This document shows positions 26,600 through 35,699 of a DNA stretch of 64,000 bases, one piece after another (positions within the stretch are counted from its first letter, which is position 1; every line of letters starts with the position of its first letter). This DNA is from Agrobacterium leguminum. GTDB lineage: Bacteria > Pseudomonadota > Alphaproteobacteria > Rhizobiales > Rhizobiaceae. The position numbers were made by a program, and so were the translations under genes. The stretch spans positions 1 to 64,000 of the forward strand of contig NZ_JADQWB010000003.1 of assembly GCF_015704895.1 (NCBI RefSeq). The letters run 5' to 3'. The notes beneath the pieces were generated by a model. That model was not told where the DNA came from. It ran no database searches and saw nothing but the letters and a program-made list of their open reading frames with translations.

Positions 26600-29052
26600 G
26601 GACTTATCTTCCCGGCGAAAGCGAGGAATTGCTGAGCGAAGGCTGGACGCTGACGCTGACGCCCGCCGATGCCTGTGAGACGCCGTCCGATATTCCCGCA
26701 TCGCTTGAAAGCCTTCACGTCTCCGTTCCCGGCACCGTGGCGCAGGCTCTGGAAGCGGCCGGAAAATTCGACCGCCTTGCTCCGGCGCCTCTCAATGACA
26801 GGGATGCCTGGTATCGGCTGACGATGATTTCCGATGCCCGGGAGCGTGCCACCCTGCGCTTCGACGGTCTCTCCACCATTGCCGAAATCTTCTTCAACGG
26901 CGAGCTGATCGCCGCGAGCCAAAGCATGTTCGAAAGGCTGGAAGTACCGGTCGAACTCACGGGCGCGGACGAGCTTTGCATCTGCTTCCGGGCGCTTGCG
27001 CCGAGGCTTGAAAAAACCGGTCCCCGCGCCCGCTGGCGGCCGCAGATGATGAATACGCAAGGGTTGCGGCTGATCCGCACCACCGCACTCGGTTACATGC
27101 CCGGCTGGTGCCCGGAAATCCACGCCGCCGGTCCATGGCGGCCCATCAGTCTGATCAGACAGGAAGCGGTGCTTTGCACGCTCCGGTCTTCGCTGGACGA
27201 GGCCGGAACGGGAACGGTCGCCATCGCGCTGGAAACCAACCGGCCCATAAAATCGGCACGGCTTGGCTGCGCGGGTTACAGCGCCGATCTTTCCAGGGAT
27301 GAGAACGGCAAGTTTTCCGGCGAGCTCCACATACCCGATGTCGAACCATGGTGGCCGCACACCCATGGCAGGCCTGCGCTGCACGACACACTTTTGGAAC
27401 TGGACGGCGAACAACATAGGCTGGGGCGTACCGGCTTCCGGCGGGTCGAGATCGATCATGGCGAAGACGGTAATGGTTTCGGCCTCAAGGTGAACGGTCA
27501 GCCGGTCTTCTGCCGCGGCGCGGTCTGGACGACGGCCGATATTGTGCGCCTGCCGGGAACGGGGCCGGACTACGAGCCCTGGCTGAGAAAAGCCGCGGAA
27601 GCCGGCATGAACATGATCCGCATCGGCGGCACCATGGCTTATGAGACGCCGGAATTTTTCACACTTTGCGACGAACTCGGCATCATGGTCTGGCAGGACG
27701 CCATGCTCGCCAATTTCGATTACCCGGCAAAGGACGAGAGCCTGCGCCAGCATATCGTCACGGAAATCTCGCAGTTCCTCGAAGCCACCGCGCTTTCTCC
27801 ATCGCTCACCGTCTTCTGCGGCGGCAGTGAAATGTACCAGCAGGGCGCGATGCTCGGTCTGCCGGAACAGATATGGAAGGGAACGCTCACCGAGGAGGTT
27901 CTGCCGGAACTCCTTGCCGAGAAACGCCCGGACGCAGCCTATGTCGCCAATTCTCCCTCCGGCGGCGCATTGCCCTTTTTTCCCAACGTCGGTGTCGGCC
28001 ATTATTACGGCGTGGGCGCCTATTGCCGTCCGCTGGAAGATGCGCGCCGCGCCGATCTGCGCTTCGCCGCCGAGTGCCTCGCCTTCGCCAATATTCCCGA
28101 ACAGGAGACGCTGGACAGATATCTACCTGGCGTGGCCGTGCACGATCCGCGATGGAAGGCACGCGCACCGCGCGATCGCGGGGCATCCTGGGATTTCGAG
28201 GATGTTCGCGATCATTATCTGAACCTGCTCTACGACGTCGAACCGGATGTTCTGCGTCGCGAAGACGGCAGCCTTTATCTCGACATGTCCCGGGCCGCCA
28301 CGGCCGAGGTCATGGAGGCGACTTTCGCCGAATGGCGGCGCAGCGGTTCCTCCTGTCAGGGCGCTCTGGTCTGGACCCTGCAGGATCTCGTTACCGGCGC
28401 AGGCTGGGGTGTCATCGATGCCACTGGCCGGCCCAAATCCGTCTGGCACGCGTTGAAAAGGGCGTTCCGCCCCATCCAGGTTACTTTTTCCGATGAGGGC
28501 ACGAACGGGCTGGATATACACCTCGTCAACGAGACCGGCGGCAGCCTCGAAGCCATGCTGGAACTGACCTGCCTGCGCGAAGGTGTGCAACCCGTCGTCC
28601 ACGCCAAACGACCGCTCACGCTTTCGCCGCGACAGAGCCAGACCATTGCCGCAACAGATTTGTTCGGCGCCTTTTTCGATACGACCTATGCCTATCGTTT
28701 CGGCCCTCCGTCCCATGACGTAACCGTCGCCCGGCTTCGCGACGTTGCGACAGGACACGTCATCGCCGACGCATTCCATTTCCCTCTCGGCCGGAAAAAG
28801 GCGCTGCACGCCGCAAACCTTCAGGTCGCGATCGGTGAAACGAGCGGCAACTGGTCTCTTGAAATCGGCACGGACCGGCTGGCACAGTCCGTCCATGTCG
28901 AGGTGCAGGGTTATTACGCCTCGGAAAACTGGTTCCATCTCGGCCCCGGCGAAACCAGAAAAATCAGCCTCCTGCCGGAGACCCCGGCGGCGGAAGTCCC
29001 TCCTTCCGGAGAGGTCGTGTCACTGGGTTCCAGCCGGCGATTTTCCTTCTAA
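26596..29052 (+). CDS. GH2 family glycosidase, beta-mannosidase-like, cytoplasmic
   Basis: An 818-residue protein with a sugar-binding jelly-roll N terminus, an immunoglobulin-like domain and a TIM barrel from about residue 300. The acid/base is Glu412 in FCGGSEMYQQG (mannosidases normally have CGNNE, so the Asn before Glu is Ser), and the nucleophile is likely Glu493 in AAECLAFANIP. The usual W-x-DAML segment VWQDAMLANF is present. There is no signal peptide, so it acts inside the cell. The GTG start overlaps the DUF1839 stop. It is last in the five-gene operon; trimming or moving a mannosyl-like sugar on an intermediate is the natural guess. Confidence 0.82.
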   Translation: MRTYLPGESEELLSEGWTLTLTPADACETPSDIPASLESLHVSVPGTVAQALEAAGKFDRLAPAPLNDRDAWYRLTMISDARERATLRFDGLSTIAEIFFNGELIAASQSMFERLEVPVELTGADELCICFRALAPRLEKTGPRARWRPQMMNTQGLRLIRTTALGYMPGWCPEIHAAGPWRPISLIRQEAVLCTLRSSLDEAGTGTVAIALETNRPIKSARLGCAGYSADLSRDENGKFSGELHIPDVEPWWPHTHGRPALHDTLLELDGEQHRLGRTGFRRVEIDHGEDGNGFGLKVNGQPVFCRGAVWTTADIVRLPGTGPDYEPWLRKAAEAGMNMIRIGGTMAYETPEFFTLCDELGIMVWQDAMLANFDYPAKDESLRQHIVTEISQFLEATALSPSLTVFCGGSEMYQQGAMLGLPEQIWKGTLTEEVLPELLAEKRPDAAYVANSPSGGALPFFPNVGVGHYYGVGAYCRPLEDARRADLRFAAECLAFANIPEQETLDRYLPGVAVHDPRWKARAPRDRGASWDFEDVRDHYLNLLYDVEPDVLRREDGSLYLDMSRAATAEVMEATFAEWRRSGSSCQGALVWTLQDLVTGAGWGVIDATGRPKSVWHALKRAFRPIQVTFSDEGTNGLDIHLVNETGGSLEAMLELTCLREGVQPVVHAKRPLTLSPRQSQTIAATDLFGAFFDTTYAYRFGPPSHDVTVARLRDVATGHVIADAFHFPLGRKKALHAANLQVAIGETSGNWSLEIGTDRLAQSVHVEVQGYYASENWFHLGPGETRKISLLPETPAAEVPPSGEVVSLGSSRRFSF

Positions 29053-29072
29053 AGCATGACGGCCAGGCATTT

Positions 29073-30917
29073 TTACCGCAAATGCGCAAGAGCCAGCCGC
29101 TTCACCGCGTCGATATAGATTTGTCTGGCTTCCGGCGTTGAAAGATTGTGATCGGCATCGGGAATAATGGTCAGCGACACGTTCTTATAGGCGGCCAGTC
29201 CTTTGCCATTGGCGTCGAAGTAATATTGGAAGTGCTCCAGACCATCGTCGTTGTCGCTGTAGAGCAGATGAACGGCGGTATCATTCGCTTTCAATTTGTC
29301 GAACGCACCATAGACGGCACGCCCTTCCTCGCTGCCCCTGCGGAAGAGCCTCGCCGTTTTTGTCGAAAGCCTCTTGATTGTCGCCTTGACGATATTCAGC
29401 CCCGCGCTTGCCACATCGACATCGCCGCTGATGAGACGTTTGAATGTCGCGCCCTGTCGAAAGCGCTGGCTGTATTCGCCGAAGGAACGCGGGCGTTTAT
29501 GCAGGGCCTCATCCACCGAGCGGCCTTTGCGCCAATGGAAGACGACCGGATTGACCGCGACCACAGCGCCGATCCGCTCATCGGCGATTGCGCCATTGAA
29601 GGCGAGATAAGCGCCGCTGCACCGGCCCGCCGCAATGAAAGGCCCCTTACCGCGCTTACCGAGGAAATCGAGTGCGGCAGCCACGTCGTCATTCTGCGCG
29701 ACATCGTAAAGAACCTGCTCGGGCACGTTTTTGACCGGAGGACTGTCGGCAATATTAGCCGCGTCGAAGCGAAGCGATGCCACCCCCTCGCGCGCCAATG
29801 TACGGGCCATCTGTACGGAAAGCCTGCCCCAGCCCGCATGCCGGTCATAGGCGGCGCCAAGCAGAAGAACCGAAGAAACCACCTCCCGGTCGTCCGGCCC
29901 GCAAAAAATGCCGAAAAGCCGCCCGCCTTCTCCAAATTGCACCGGCTGCTCGACAAAACCGCGCCCACGCTGTGGGGCATTGACTGTGAAATCCTCCTGG
30001 GGGATAGCCGGACTCTCGGCATGGGTCTGGGAGAGGACCCAATCGACCAGCAGGTTGACCACATCGTCGGATATTCTCGAAAGCGTAGGACTGGAAATGA
30101 GATCGTCGTAACCTGAAAACTCCGCCTCCTCCACCGCACCGCCAATCGCAACGAGATGCCTGGCGAAGTCGGCATCGGTTACGCGACCCGGCCGAGAGAG
30201 CGCCAGAATGCTGCGCGCCGGAGCAGCGGTCAGATTTGAAAGATTGGCCTTCCTGATCGCATCGGCAACACCGGCAGGCATGGCCATGCCGGCAATCGAT
30301 CCCGCCTCCGTCATCCGTTGCGCGGGCCGAAGACCGAGGCCATCGTCGATCATGGAGGACCACATCGCCAGCTCACGCAGATAGGCGCGGCCGGAAACGA
30401 CAGACCCCAGAAGCGCCATGGAACCCACTTCAGTCACATCGGCAAACGCCTGTGCAGCAATCAGGCAGCCGAGGCCCTGAGCGACAACGACCACTTCGGC
30501 GCAGCCGGAAAGACGCGTCAGACAGTTGAGCGCCGCGCGCGCGTCGGAAATCCAGTCCGCTGCACGGCCCGCATCGTCAGGGTCGAAGGCGTCACCCGCG
30601 CCCAGATAATCGAATCGCAGGCTGGCGACACCGCAAGCGGCCAGCCGCTCGGCCAGTACCCGTTGAAACTTGCGGCTGCACAGCTCCTCCATGCCCCATG
30701 GGCTGGCGAAAAGAACGGCATGGCGCTGTCTGACGTCCTTGCGCGCCGGATGGAAAATCCCAGTGAGCCCGTCAAAAGAGACCGGATGCGCAACCGCCCC
30801 ATTCGAGGCAATGCCGGAAAGCGACAATGCATCAAGAGACGGATCGCTGCCTGTACGCTCTGAAATATCTATCGCCATCGACCTTGCCATCATTGCGCCA
30901 GTGTCTGGCTCAACCAT
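29073..30917 (-). CDS. Tandem alpha/beta hydrolase with one Cys-type and one degenerate active site
   Basis: The 614 residues hold two alpha/beta hydrolase domains, about residues 45-300 and 325-610. The first domain's nucleophile elbow reads AQGLG (Gly148 in place of Ser), so it is probably inactive. The second reads GRCSG, putting Cys433 in the nucleophile position; an acid near SDNDD and a final His in PDADHNLS are present. Cys nucleophiles occur in dienelactone hydrolase-like enzymes. The domains resemble hydrolases found in polysaccharide and exosortase loci. It is convergent with the GH2 gene (20 bases) and divergent from the ABC gene. The frame opens at 30917; ATG codons at 30893, 30890 and 30878 are possible starts, and AAGG supports the last. 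Confidence 0.75.
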   Translation of the reverse strand: MVEPDTGAMMARSMAIDISERTGSDPSLDALSLSGIASNGAVAHPVSFDGLTGIFHPARKDVRQRHAVLFASPWGMEELCSRKFQRVLAERLAACGVASLRFDYLGAGDAFDPDDAGRAADWISDARAALNCLTRLSGCAEVVVVAQGLGCLIAAQAFADVTEVGSMALLGSVVSGRAYLRELAMWSSMIDDGLGLRPAQRMTEAGSIAGMAMPAGVADAIRKANLSNLTAAPARSILALSRPGRVTDADFARHLVAIGGAVEEAEFSGYDDLISSPTLSRISDDVVNLLVDWVLSQTHAESPAIPQEDFTVNAPQRGRGFVEQPVQFGEGGRLFGIFCGPDDREVVSSVLLLGAAYDRHAGWGRLSVQMARTLAREGVASLRFDAANIADSPPVKNVPEQVLYDVAQNDDVAAALDFLGKRGKGPFIAAGRCSGAYLAFNGAIADERIGAVVAVNPVVFHWRKGRSVDEALHKRPRSFGEYSQRFRQGATFKRLISGDVDVASAGLNIVKATIKRLSTKTARLFRRGSEEGRAVYGAFDKLKANDTAVHLLYSDNDDGLEHFQYYFDANGKGLAAYKNVSLTIIPDADHNLSTPEARQIYIDAVKRLALAHLR

Positions 30918-31222
30918 TACGGGATCATTGTATCGAAGCGTCTTACCGCCTGATCTACAATAAAAACAACAACATTAGAGAAGTCTAAAAATATAGTCGC
31001 ATTTATATCCATTGCCGCCCGCACGTTGCAAAAACGAACACTGCGATGATGGGCAAGTCCCGGCAGGGCCGCTATTTTGCTCGAAACCGCTTGAATATAC
31101 TGATAAATAGCGAGTCCCATACCTATTTGCAGGAGGAGGTTGCGCCACCCGGCCACCGGATCGTCTAGACACCGCGCAAACCAACACGCCGGGCCACGCC
31201 CGACAGGTCATAGAAGTTTTAT
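30918..31222. other. Divergent promoter region, hydrolase / ABC protein
   Basis: The 305 bases separate two divergent genes and should hold both promoters. Bases 30945-31010 are AT-rich. The 9-mer ACGTTGCAA (31023-31031) also occurs in the reverse sense inside the inverted repeat upstream of the carrier protein gene, a weak hint of shared control. I see no clear hairpin, operator pair or coding frame. Confidence 0.4.
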
Positions 31223-33940
31223 ATGGAACAAAGCCTTACGCGTTATATCTGGTCGCACACGAGGCGGCAGCAGCTTTTCATTCTGCTGATCGTGGCCCTG
31301 TCGATGATCCCCTATTTCCTCGCCTTCGATCTGCCCAAGCAGATCGTCAACGGCCCAATTCAGGGGGATGGTTTCGAAGGGGCGAATGCGACTCAGCTTT
31401 TCATGCATCTCACGGTCGATATTCCCTACTGGGGCACCGTGACATTATTCCCCGGGCTCGAGCTGAACCGCATGTCGATGCTGATGGCGCTCAGCCTGAC
31501 GTTCCTTGCGCTTGTCATCATCAACGGGCTCTTCAAATATTACATCAATACCTACAAGGGCCGCCTTGGCGAGCGGCTTCTGCGGCGCATCCGCTTCGAG
31601 CTCATCGACAAGATCCTGCGGTTCCCACCCTCCCATTTCAAGCGGGTCAAAGGTGCGGAAATCTCCAGCATGGTGAAGGACGAGGTGGAGCCGCTCGGCG
31701 GCTTTACCGGCGACGCCTTCGTGCAGCCGGCCCTTCTCGGCGGCCAGGCGCTCTCCGCGCTCTTCTTCATTCTCGTTCAGAATTTCTGGCTCGGCCTGAT
31801 CGCGGCTTTCATGGCCGCCATTCAGGTGGGCATCATTCCCAAAATGCGCCGCCGCCTTATCGAACTCGGCCGCCAGCGGCAGCTGAGCGCCCGCCAGCTT
31901 GCCGGACGCATCGGCGAAATGGTTGACGGTATCGGCACCATCCATGCCTATGACACGTCGAATTACGAGCGGGCGGATGCCTCACACCGGCTCGGTGACA
32001 TCTTCAAGATTCGCTACGATCTCTACCAGTGGAAGTTTCTGGTCAAGTTCATCAATAACTTCCTCGCACAGCTCACTCCCTTCTTCTTTTATGCGCTCGG
32101 CGGTTATCTCACGCTGAAGGGCAGCCTCGATGTCGGGCAGCTGGTCGCCGTCATCAATGCCTATAAGGAACTGCCCGGACCGCTGAAGGAACTGATCGAC
32201 TGGGATCAGGCACGTCAGGACGTGCAGGTGAAATACGAGCAGGTCTTCGAGCAGTTCGATGCCCCGAACATGATCGACGAAAAGGTTCAGAAACTGTCTC
32301 CCGGCGCAGTCGCGGCGATCAGCGCCCCGATCGTCGTCGCCAATCTGACGCTGGAGGACGATAGCGGCAGCCGGCTTCTGGAACAGGCATCGCTGAAGGT
32401 CGAGCCGGGCGAGGTGATCGCCATCGTCGGCGGCTCGGGCGCCGAGGCGCTGGCGGATGCGATCGGCCGCACGCTCTGGCCAACCTCGGGCAAGATCAGC
32501 ATCAACGACGTCGACATATTGGAACTGCCGGAATCGCTGACCGGGCGGCGCATTTCCTATGTGTCCTCCGACAGCTATTTCTTCCACGCCAGCCTGAAGG
32601 ACAACCTGCTTTACGGCCTCAAACACGCCCCGCTTGCGGACAGGAACTATGAGGGGGCAGCGCTGGAACATCGCAAGTGGGAAATCCGCGAAGCAAAGAT
32701 GGCGGGCAATCCGCTGATCGATATCAACAGCGAATGGATCGACTACGCTTCGAGCCCGGCCGGCGATGGCAGGCCGGAAAATCTCATCCGGGCCATTCTG
32801 GCCGTCCTCGACAGCGTAGAACTGTCGCAGGATATTCTGGAGTTTGCGCTGCGTTCGTCGATCGACCCTTTGACCGACCTGCATCTCGCCGCCCGTATCG
32901 TTGAACTGCGGCATGTGCTGCGTGCGGAGCTGGAAAAGGAAAATCTGAGCGGCCTCATCGCGCCCTTTGAACTGGAGAGCTATAACAGCGAGGCGACGGT
33001 CGGCGAAAACCTGCTGTTCGGCACCATGCGGGATTCTTCCCAGACGATCCGAACCATCATCGAAAGCGACTATTTCCGCTCCCTGATGCGCGAAACCGGC
33101 CTCGTGAAAACCCTCTTCGAGATGGGTTACACGATTGCCGAAAACATCGTGGAAATCTTCGCCGACCTGCCGGGAGACCACCCCTTCTTCCAGCAGCTCA
33201 CCTTCATGACGCCCGACGACATTCCGGTGTATCAGCAGATGCTGCAACGTCTTCAGAGCCGGAGTTTCGACGAGGCTAATGAAAGCGAAAAGCGCGCAAT
33301 GCTGCGGCTCAGCTTCTTCTACATCGAGCCTCGCCAGCGTTTCGGTCTGCTATCGCCGGAGATCATGAACCGGATCGTCGAAGTCCGGCACATGTTCCAT
33401 GAGAACCTGCCCGACAGCCTGAAAAACGTGATCGAAATCTACGATCCGACCAAATATATGAGCGCCACCAGCCTGCTGGACAATATCCTGTTCGGCAAGG
33501 TCAGCCATCGCTACACCGACGCCTCGCGGCGCATCACCCGCATCGTCGCCGATGTCATGCGCAAGCAGGGTGTCTATGAACGCGTGCTGGCGGTGGGCCT
33601 GGACTTCAACCTCGGCGCGGGCGGCAAGCGGCTTGGCCCGCTCCAGCGCCAGAAGCTCAATCTCGCGCGAGCGTTGATCCGCAAATCCGATTATTACGTC
33701 TTCAACCGCCCTCTTCCCGGCCTCGATCCCCGACAGCAGGAGGAAATTGTCGAGCGGGTCATCACACTCCTGAAACAGAACAACAATAACCCGTCGATCA
33801 TATGGGTCCTGTCGAATGCGACGCTCTCCCGCATGTTCGAGCGGGTGATCGTTGTTCATCAGGGCCTGATCACCGCCGACGGAAGTTACGAGACTCTCGC
33901 CGAGGAAAACGGTACATTCAAGGACATGGTCGCAACATAA
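31223..33940 (+). CDS. ABC exporter-like membrane protein with degenerate nucleotide-binding domain and large insertion
   Basis: A 905-residue protein with an exporter-type membrane domain (segments near residues 18-36, 85-105, 170-203 and 275-305) and then an ABC-like domain from about 370. Nearly all catalytic motifs are altered. Walker A reads GGSGAEALAD (Lys to Ala409, Ser to Leu410), the signature is LGPLQRQ (804-810), Walker B is VFNRPLPGLD (Asp to Asn828, Glu to Arg829) and the switch His is Asn in VLSNAT. The distance from Walker A to the signature is about 400 residues instead of about 100. The inserted region repeats the post-Q-loop motif: DNLLYG 460, ENLLFG 595, DNILFG 753. It likely cannot hydrolyse ATP. 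A cyclic-nucleotide-binding gene follows after 10 bases. Confidence 0.8.
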   Translation: MEQSLTRYIWSHTRRQQLFILLIVALSMIPYFLAFDLPKQIVNGPIQGDGFEGANATQLFMHLTVDIPYWGTVTLFPGLELNRMSMLMALSLTFLALVIINGLFKYYINTYKGRLGERLLRRIRFELIDKILRFPPSHFKRVKGAEISSMVKDEVEPLGGFTGDAFVQPALLGGQALSALFFILVQNFWLGLIAAFMAAIQVGIIPKMRRRLIELGRQRQLSARQLAGRIGEMVDGIGTIHAYDTSNYERADASHRLGDIFKIRYDLYQWKFLVKFINNFLAQLTPFFFYALGGYLTLKGSLDVGQLVAVINAYKELPGPLKELIDWDQARQDVQVKYEQVFEQFDAPNMIDEKVQKLSPGAVAAISAPIVVANLTLEDDSGSRLLEQASLKVEPGEVIAIVGGSGAEALADAIGRTLWPTSGKISINDVDILELPESLTGRRISYVSSDSYFFHASLKDNLLYGLKHAPLADRNYEGAALEHRKWEIREAKMAGNPLIDINSEWIDYASSPAGDGRPENLIRAILAVLDSVELSQDILEFALRSSIDPLTDLHLAARIVELRHVLRAELEKENLSGLIAPFELESYNSEATVGENLLFGTMRDSSQTIRTIIESDYFRSLMRETGLVKTLFEMGYTIAENIVEIFADLPGDHPFFQQLTFMTPDDIPVYQQMLQRLQSRSFDEANESEKRAMLRLSFFYIEPRQRFGLLSPEIMNRIVEVRHMFHENLPDSLKNVIEIYDPTKYMSATSLLDNILFGKVSHRYTDASRRITRIVADVMRKQGVYERVLAVGLDFNLGAGGKRLGPLQRQKLNLARALIRKSDYYVFNRPLPGLDPRQQEEIVERVITLLKQNNNNPSIIWVLSNATLSRMFERVIVVHQGLITADGSYETLAEENGTFKDMVAT

Positions 33941-33950
33941 ATCCAAGAAG

Positions 33951-34439
33951 GTGACCGAGGTGGAACAAGAACAGGGTAAGTCAATGCTGTTTAAAGACGA
34001 AATTCAGATGCTGAAAAGGGTGCCGTTTTTTTCGGAAATGGAACCGTCAAAGCTCAAACTACTGGCATTCGCATCCGACCGGGTGTCCTATCATGCTGGC
34101 GACGTGCTGTTTCATCAGGGAGATGTCGGCGATGCGGCCTATGTCGTCTTGACCGGAAAAGTCGATGTTCTGGTCGATTCCCCTTCGGGCACGCTGAAAG
34201 TGGCCGAAATGACCGGCAATGCCATTGTCGGCGAAATCGCTATCCTCTGCGATAGCGTCAGAACCGCGACCGTTCGCGCCTCCACCAATGTGGAAGCCCT
34301 GCGCATCGGCAAGGAACAGTTCTTCAAGCTCATGTCCGATTTCCCCGACATCACCATCAAGGTCATGCGCGTTCTGGCCGAACGCCTTACCCAGACGACG
34401 GCGGAACTGAGCAAAGCGCGGGCAGGCGCCCGGACATAA
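33951..34439 (+). CDS. Cyclic nucleotide-binding domain protein
   Basis: The 162-residue protein is a single CAP-type cyclic-nucleotide-binding fold without a DNA-binding domain. The phosphate-binding cassette is complete: Gly94-Glu95 in VGEIAIL and Arg104-Thr105-Ala106, residues that hold the cyclic phosphate. It begins KDEIQMLKRVPFFSEMEPSKLKLLAF, the standard start. GTG at 33951 is the longest start; GTG at 33960 (AAGAAGG at 33945-33951) and ATG at 33984 (AGGGTAAG) are also possible. It is 10 bases after the pseudo-ABC gene, so it is probably its regulatory partner, and a cyclase gene lies 1.3 kb downstream. Binding of cAMP is inferred. Confidence 0.87.
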   Translation: MTEVEQEQGKSMLFKDEIQMLKRVPFFSEMEPSKLKLLAFASDRVSYHAGDVLFHQGDVGDAAYVVLTGKVDVLVDSPSGTLKVAEMTGNAIVGEIAILCDSVRTATVRASTNVEALRIGKEQFFKLMSDFPDITIKVMRVLAERLTQTTAELSKARAGART

Positions 34440-34629
34440 ACGACAATTCCTTGCTACCTTGAATGGCGATATTGGAAAAATAAATGTCGTACTATTGCAA
34501 TATAAATGAAATGCTGACTGAATAAGGGGTAAAGGCGTCCGCCAGAAACGAGCGGATATAAGAATCTATAGAGACAACGGGCTTCATGGGAGGAAAGCGT
34601 GCAAGATTCCGTTGTTATTGGGGTGTGTC

Positions 34630-35490
34630 ATGGCGTTCGATTCCGACACAGCAAGTCGGGAAAGTAATAGAAATTTTCGGGTAAAGATCTGGGGTGCGCG
34701 GGGAACGCTTCCTGTTTCAGGTGAAAACTTCCGAAAATACGGCGGAAATACCATCTGCATCGAGGTAAGATGCGGCGATCACGTTCTTTTGTTCGATGCG
34801 GGTTCGGGCTTGCATCCCGCTGGCCTCGCCCTGCGGGCGGAAGGCATTACCGACGTCAACCTGTTCTTCTCGCATTGTCATTACGACCACATTGTCGGCT
34901 TCCCCTATTTCAAGCCCTTTTATAACAGCTCCAACGATGTCGCCATCTGGTCGGGCCACCTCGCCGGTACCATGACCACCCGGGAAATGCTCAAGGACTT
35001 CATGAGCCCGCCGTGGTTCCCCGTGCCGCTGGAAATCTGCTGCGCAAAAATCGACACGCGGGACTTCATGCCGGGCGATGCGCTCGATGTGCATCCCGGC
35101 CTTTCGATCAGAACCGGAATGCTCAACCATCCCGGCAACGCCATCGGATATCGGCTGGACTGGGAAGGAAAGTCCCTCGCCATCATCACCGACACCGAAC
35201 ATGAGCCGGGCGATATGGACGAAACCGTGCTCGACCTGATCAGGGATGTCGACCTTTTCCTCTATGACGCCATGTTCACCGATGAGGAAATGAGCCTTTA
35301 TCGCGGCTATGGCCACTCGTCCTGGCAACAGGCGATCCGCCTTGCCAAACGCGCCGGCGCAAAAAATGTCGGCTTCATCCACCACGCCCCGAGCCGCAGC
35401 GACGAAGAACTGGACAATATCGAAAAACAGGCGAAAGCCCAGTTCAGTGGGGCCTTCGCGGCCATGGACGGCCAGATCATCGAGCTCTGA
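34630..35490 (+). CDS. Metallo-beta-lactamase fold hydrolase, possible cyclic-nucleotide phosphodiesterase
   Basis: From ATG 34630 the product has 286 residues (a TTG at 34612 is an alternative). The metal motif HxHxDH is complete, His82, His84, Asp86, His87 in SHCHYDHIVGF, with later ligands in MLNHPGNAIG, TDTEHEPGD and FIHHAP. FRVKIWGARGTLPV is the opening of a subgroup that includes cyclic-nucleotide phosphodiesterases and DNA-uptake type hydrolases. The setting between a cyclic-nucleotide-binding protein and an adenylate cyclase makes cAMP hydrolysis plausible, but that is inference; other phosphoesters are possible. No signal peptide is seen. Confidence 0.75.
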   Translation: MAFDSDTASRESNRNFRVKIWGARGTLPVSGENFRKYGGNTICIEVRCGDHVLLFDAGSGLHPAGLALRAEGITDVNLFFSHCHYDHIVGFPYFKPFYNSSNDVAIWSGHLAGTMTTREMLKDFMSPPWFPVPLEICCAKIDTRDFMPGDALDVHPGLSIRTGMLNHPGNAIGYRLDWEGKSLAIITDTEHEPGDMDETVLDLIRDVDLFLYDAMFTDEEMSLYRGYGHSSWQQAIRLAKRAGAKNVGFIHHAPSRSDEELDNIEKQAKAQFSGAFAAMDGQIIEL

Positions 35491-35699
35491 CGCAATCTGA
35501 CTCCGGCGAAGTCGACCTGTCCGACCGCGTTTTCGAAACCCTGATTTCGACATCCCTTGCCATGCGGGCGTTCGAACACGCACAATTGACCGTTTCCGAT
35601 TGATTGCTCCACGATATTGCCACGAGACGGCCTGCAATAAGGGTGCCACCACATACTACATGATGATTCTGCGCTGAATGACCACATGATGGGATTTGC

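Noticed and set aside
26221-28002. 593-codon minus-strand frame opposite GH2/DUF1839
   Set aside because: Antisense to two well-supported genes; no domain seen.
31982-33247. 421-codon minus-strand frame opposite the ABC protein
   Set aside because: Antisense shadow. I considered whether the unusual ABC insertion was explained by coding on the other strand, but the plus-strand frame has better codon choice and no break.
31223-33940. Could the ABC gene be frameshifted, explaining the lost motifs?
   Set aside because: The frame is continuous for 905 codons, both the N-terminal and C-terminal parts are in the same frame, and the alternative frames do not restore Walker motifs.
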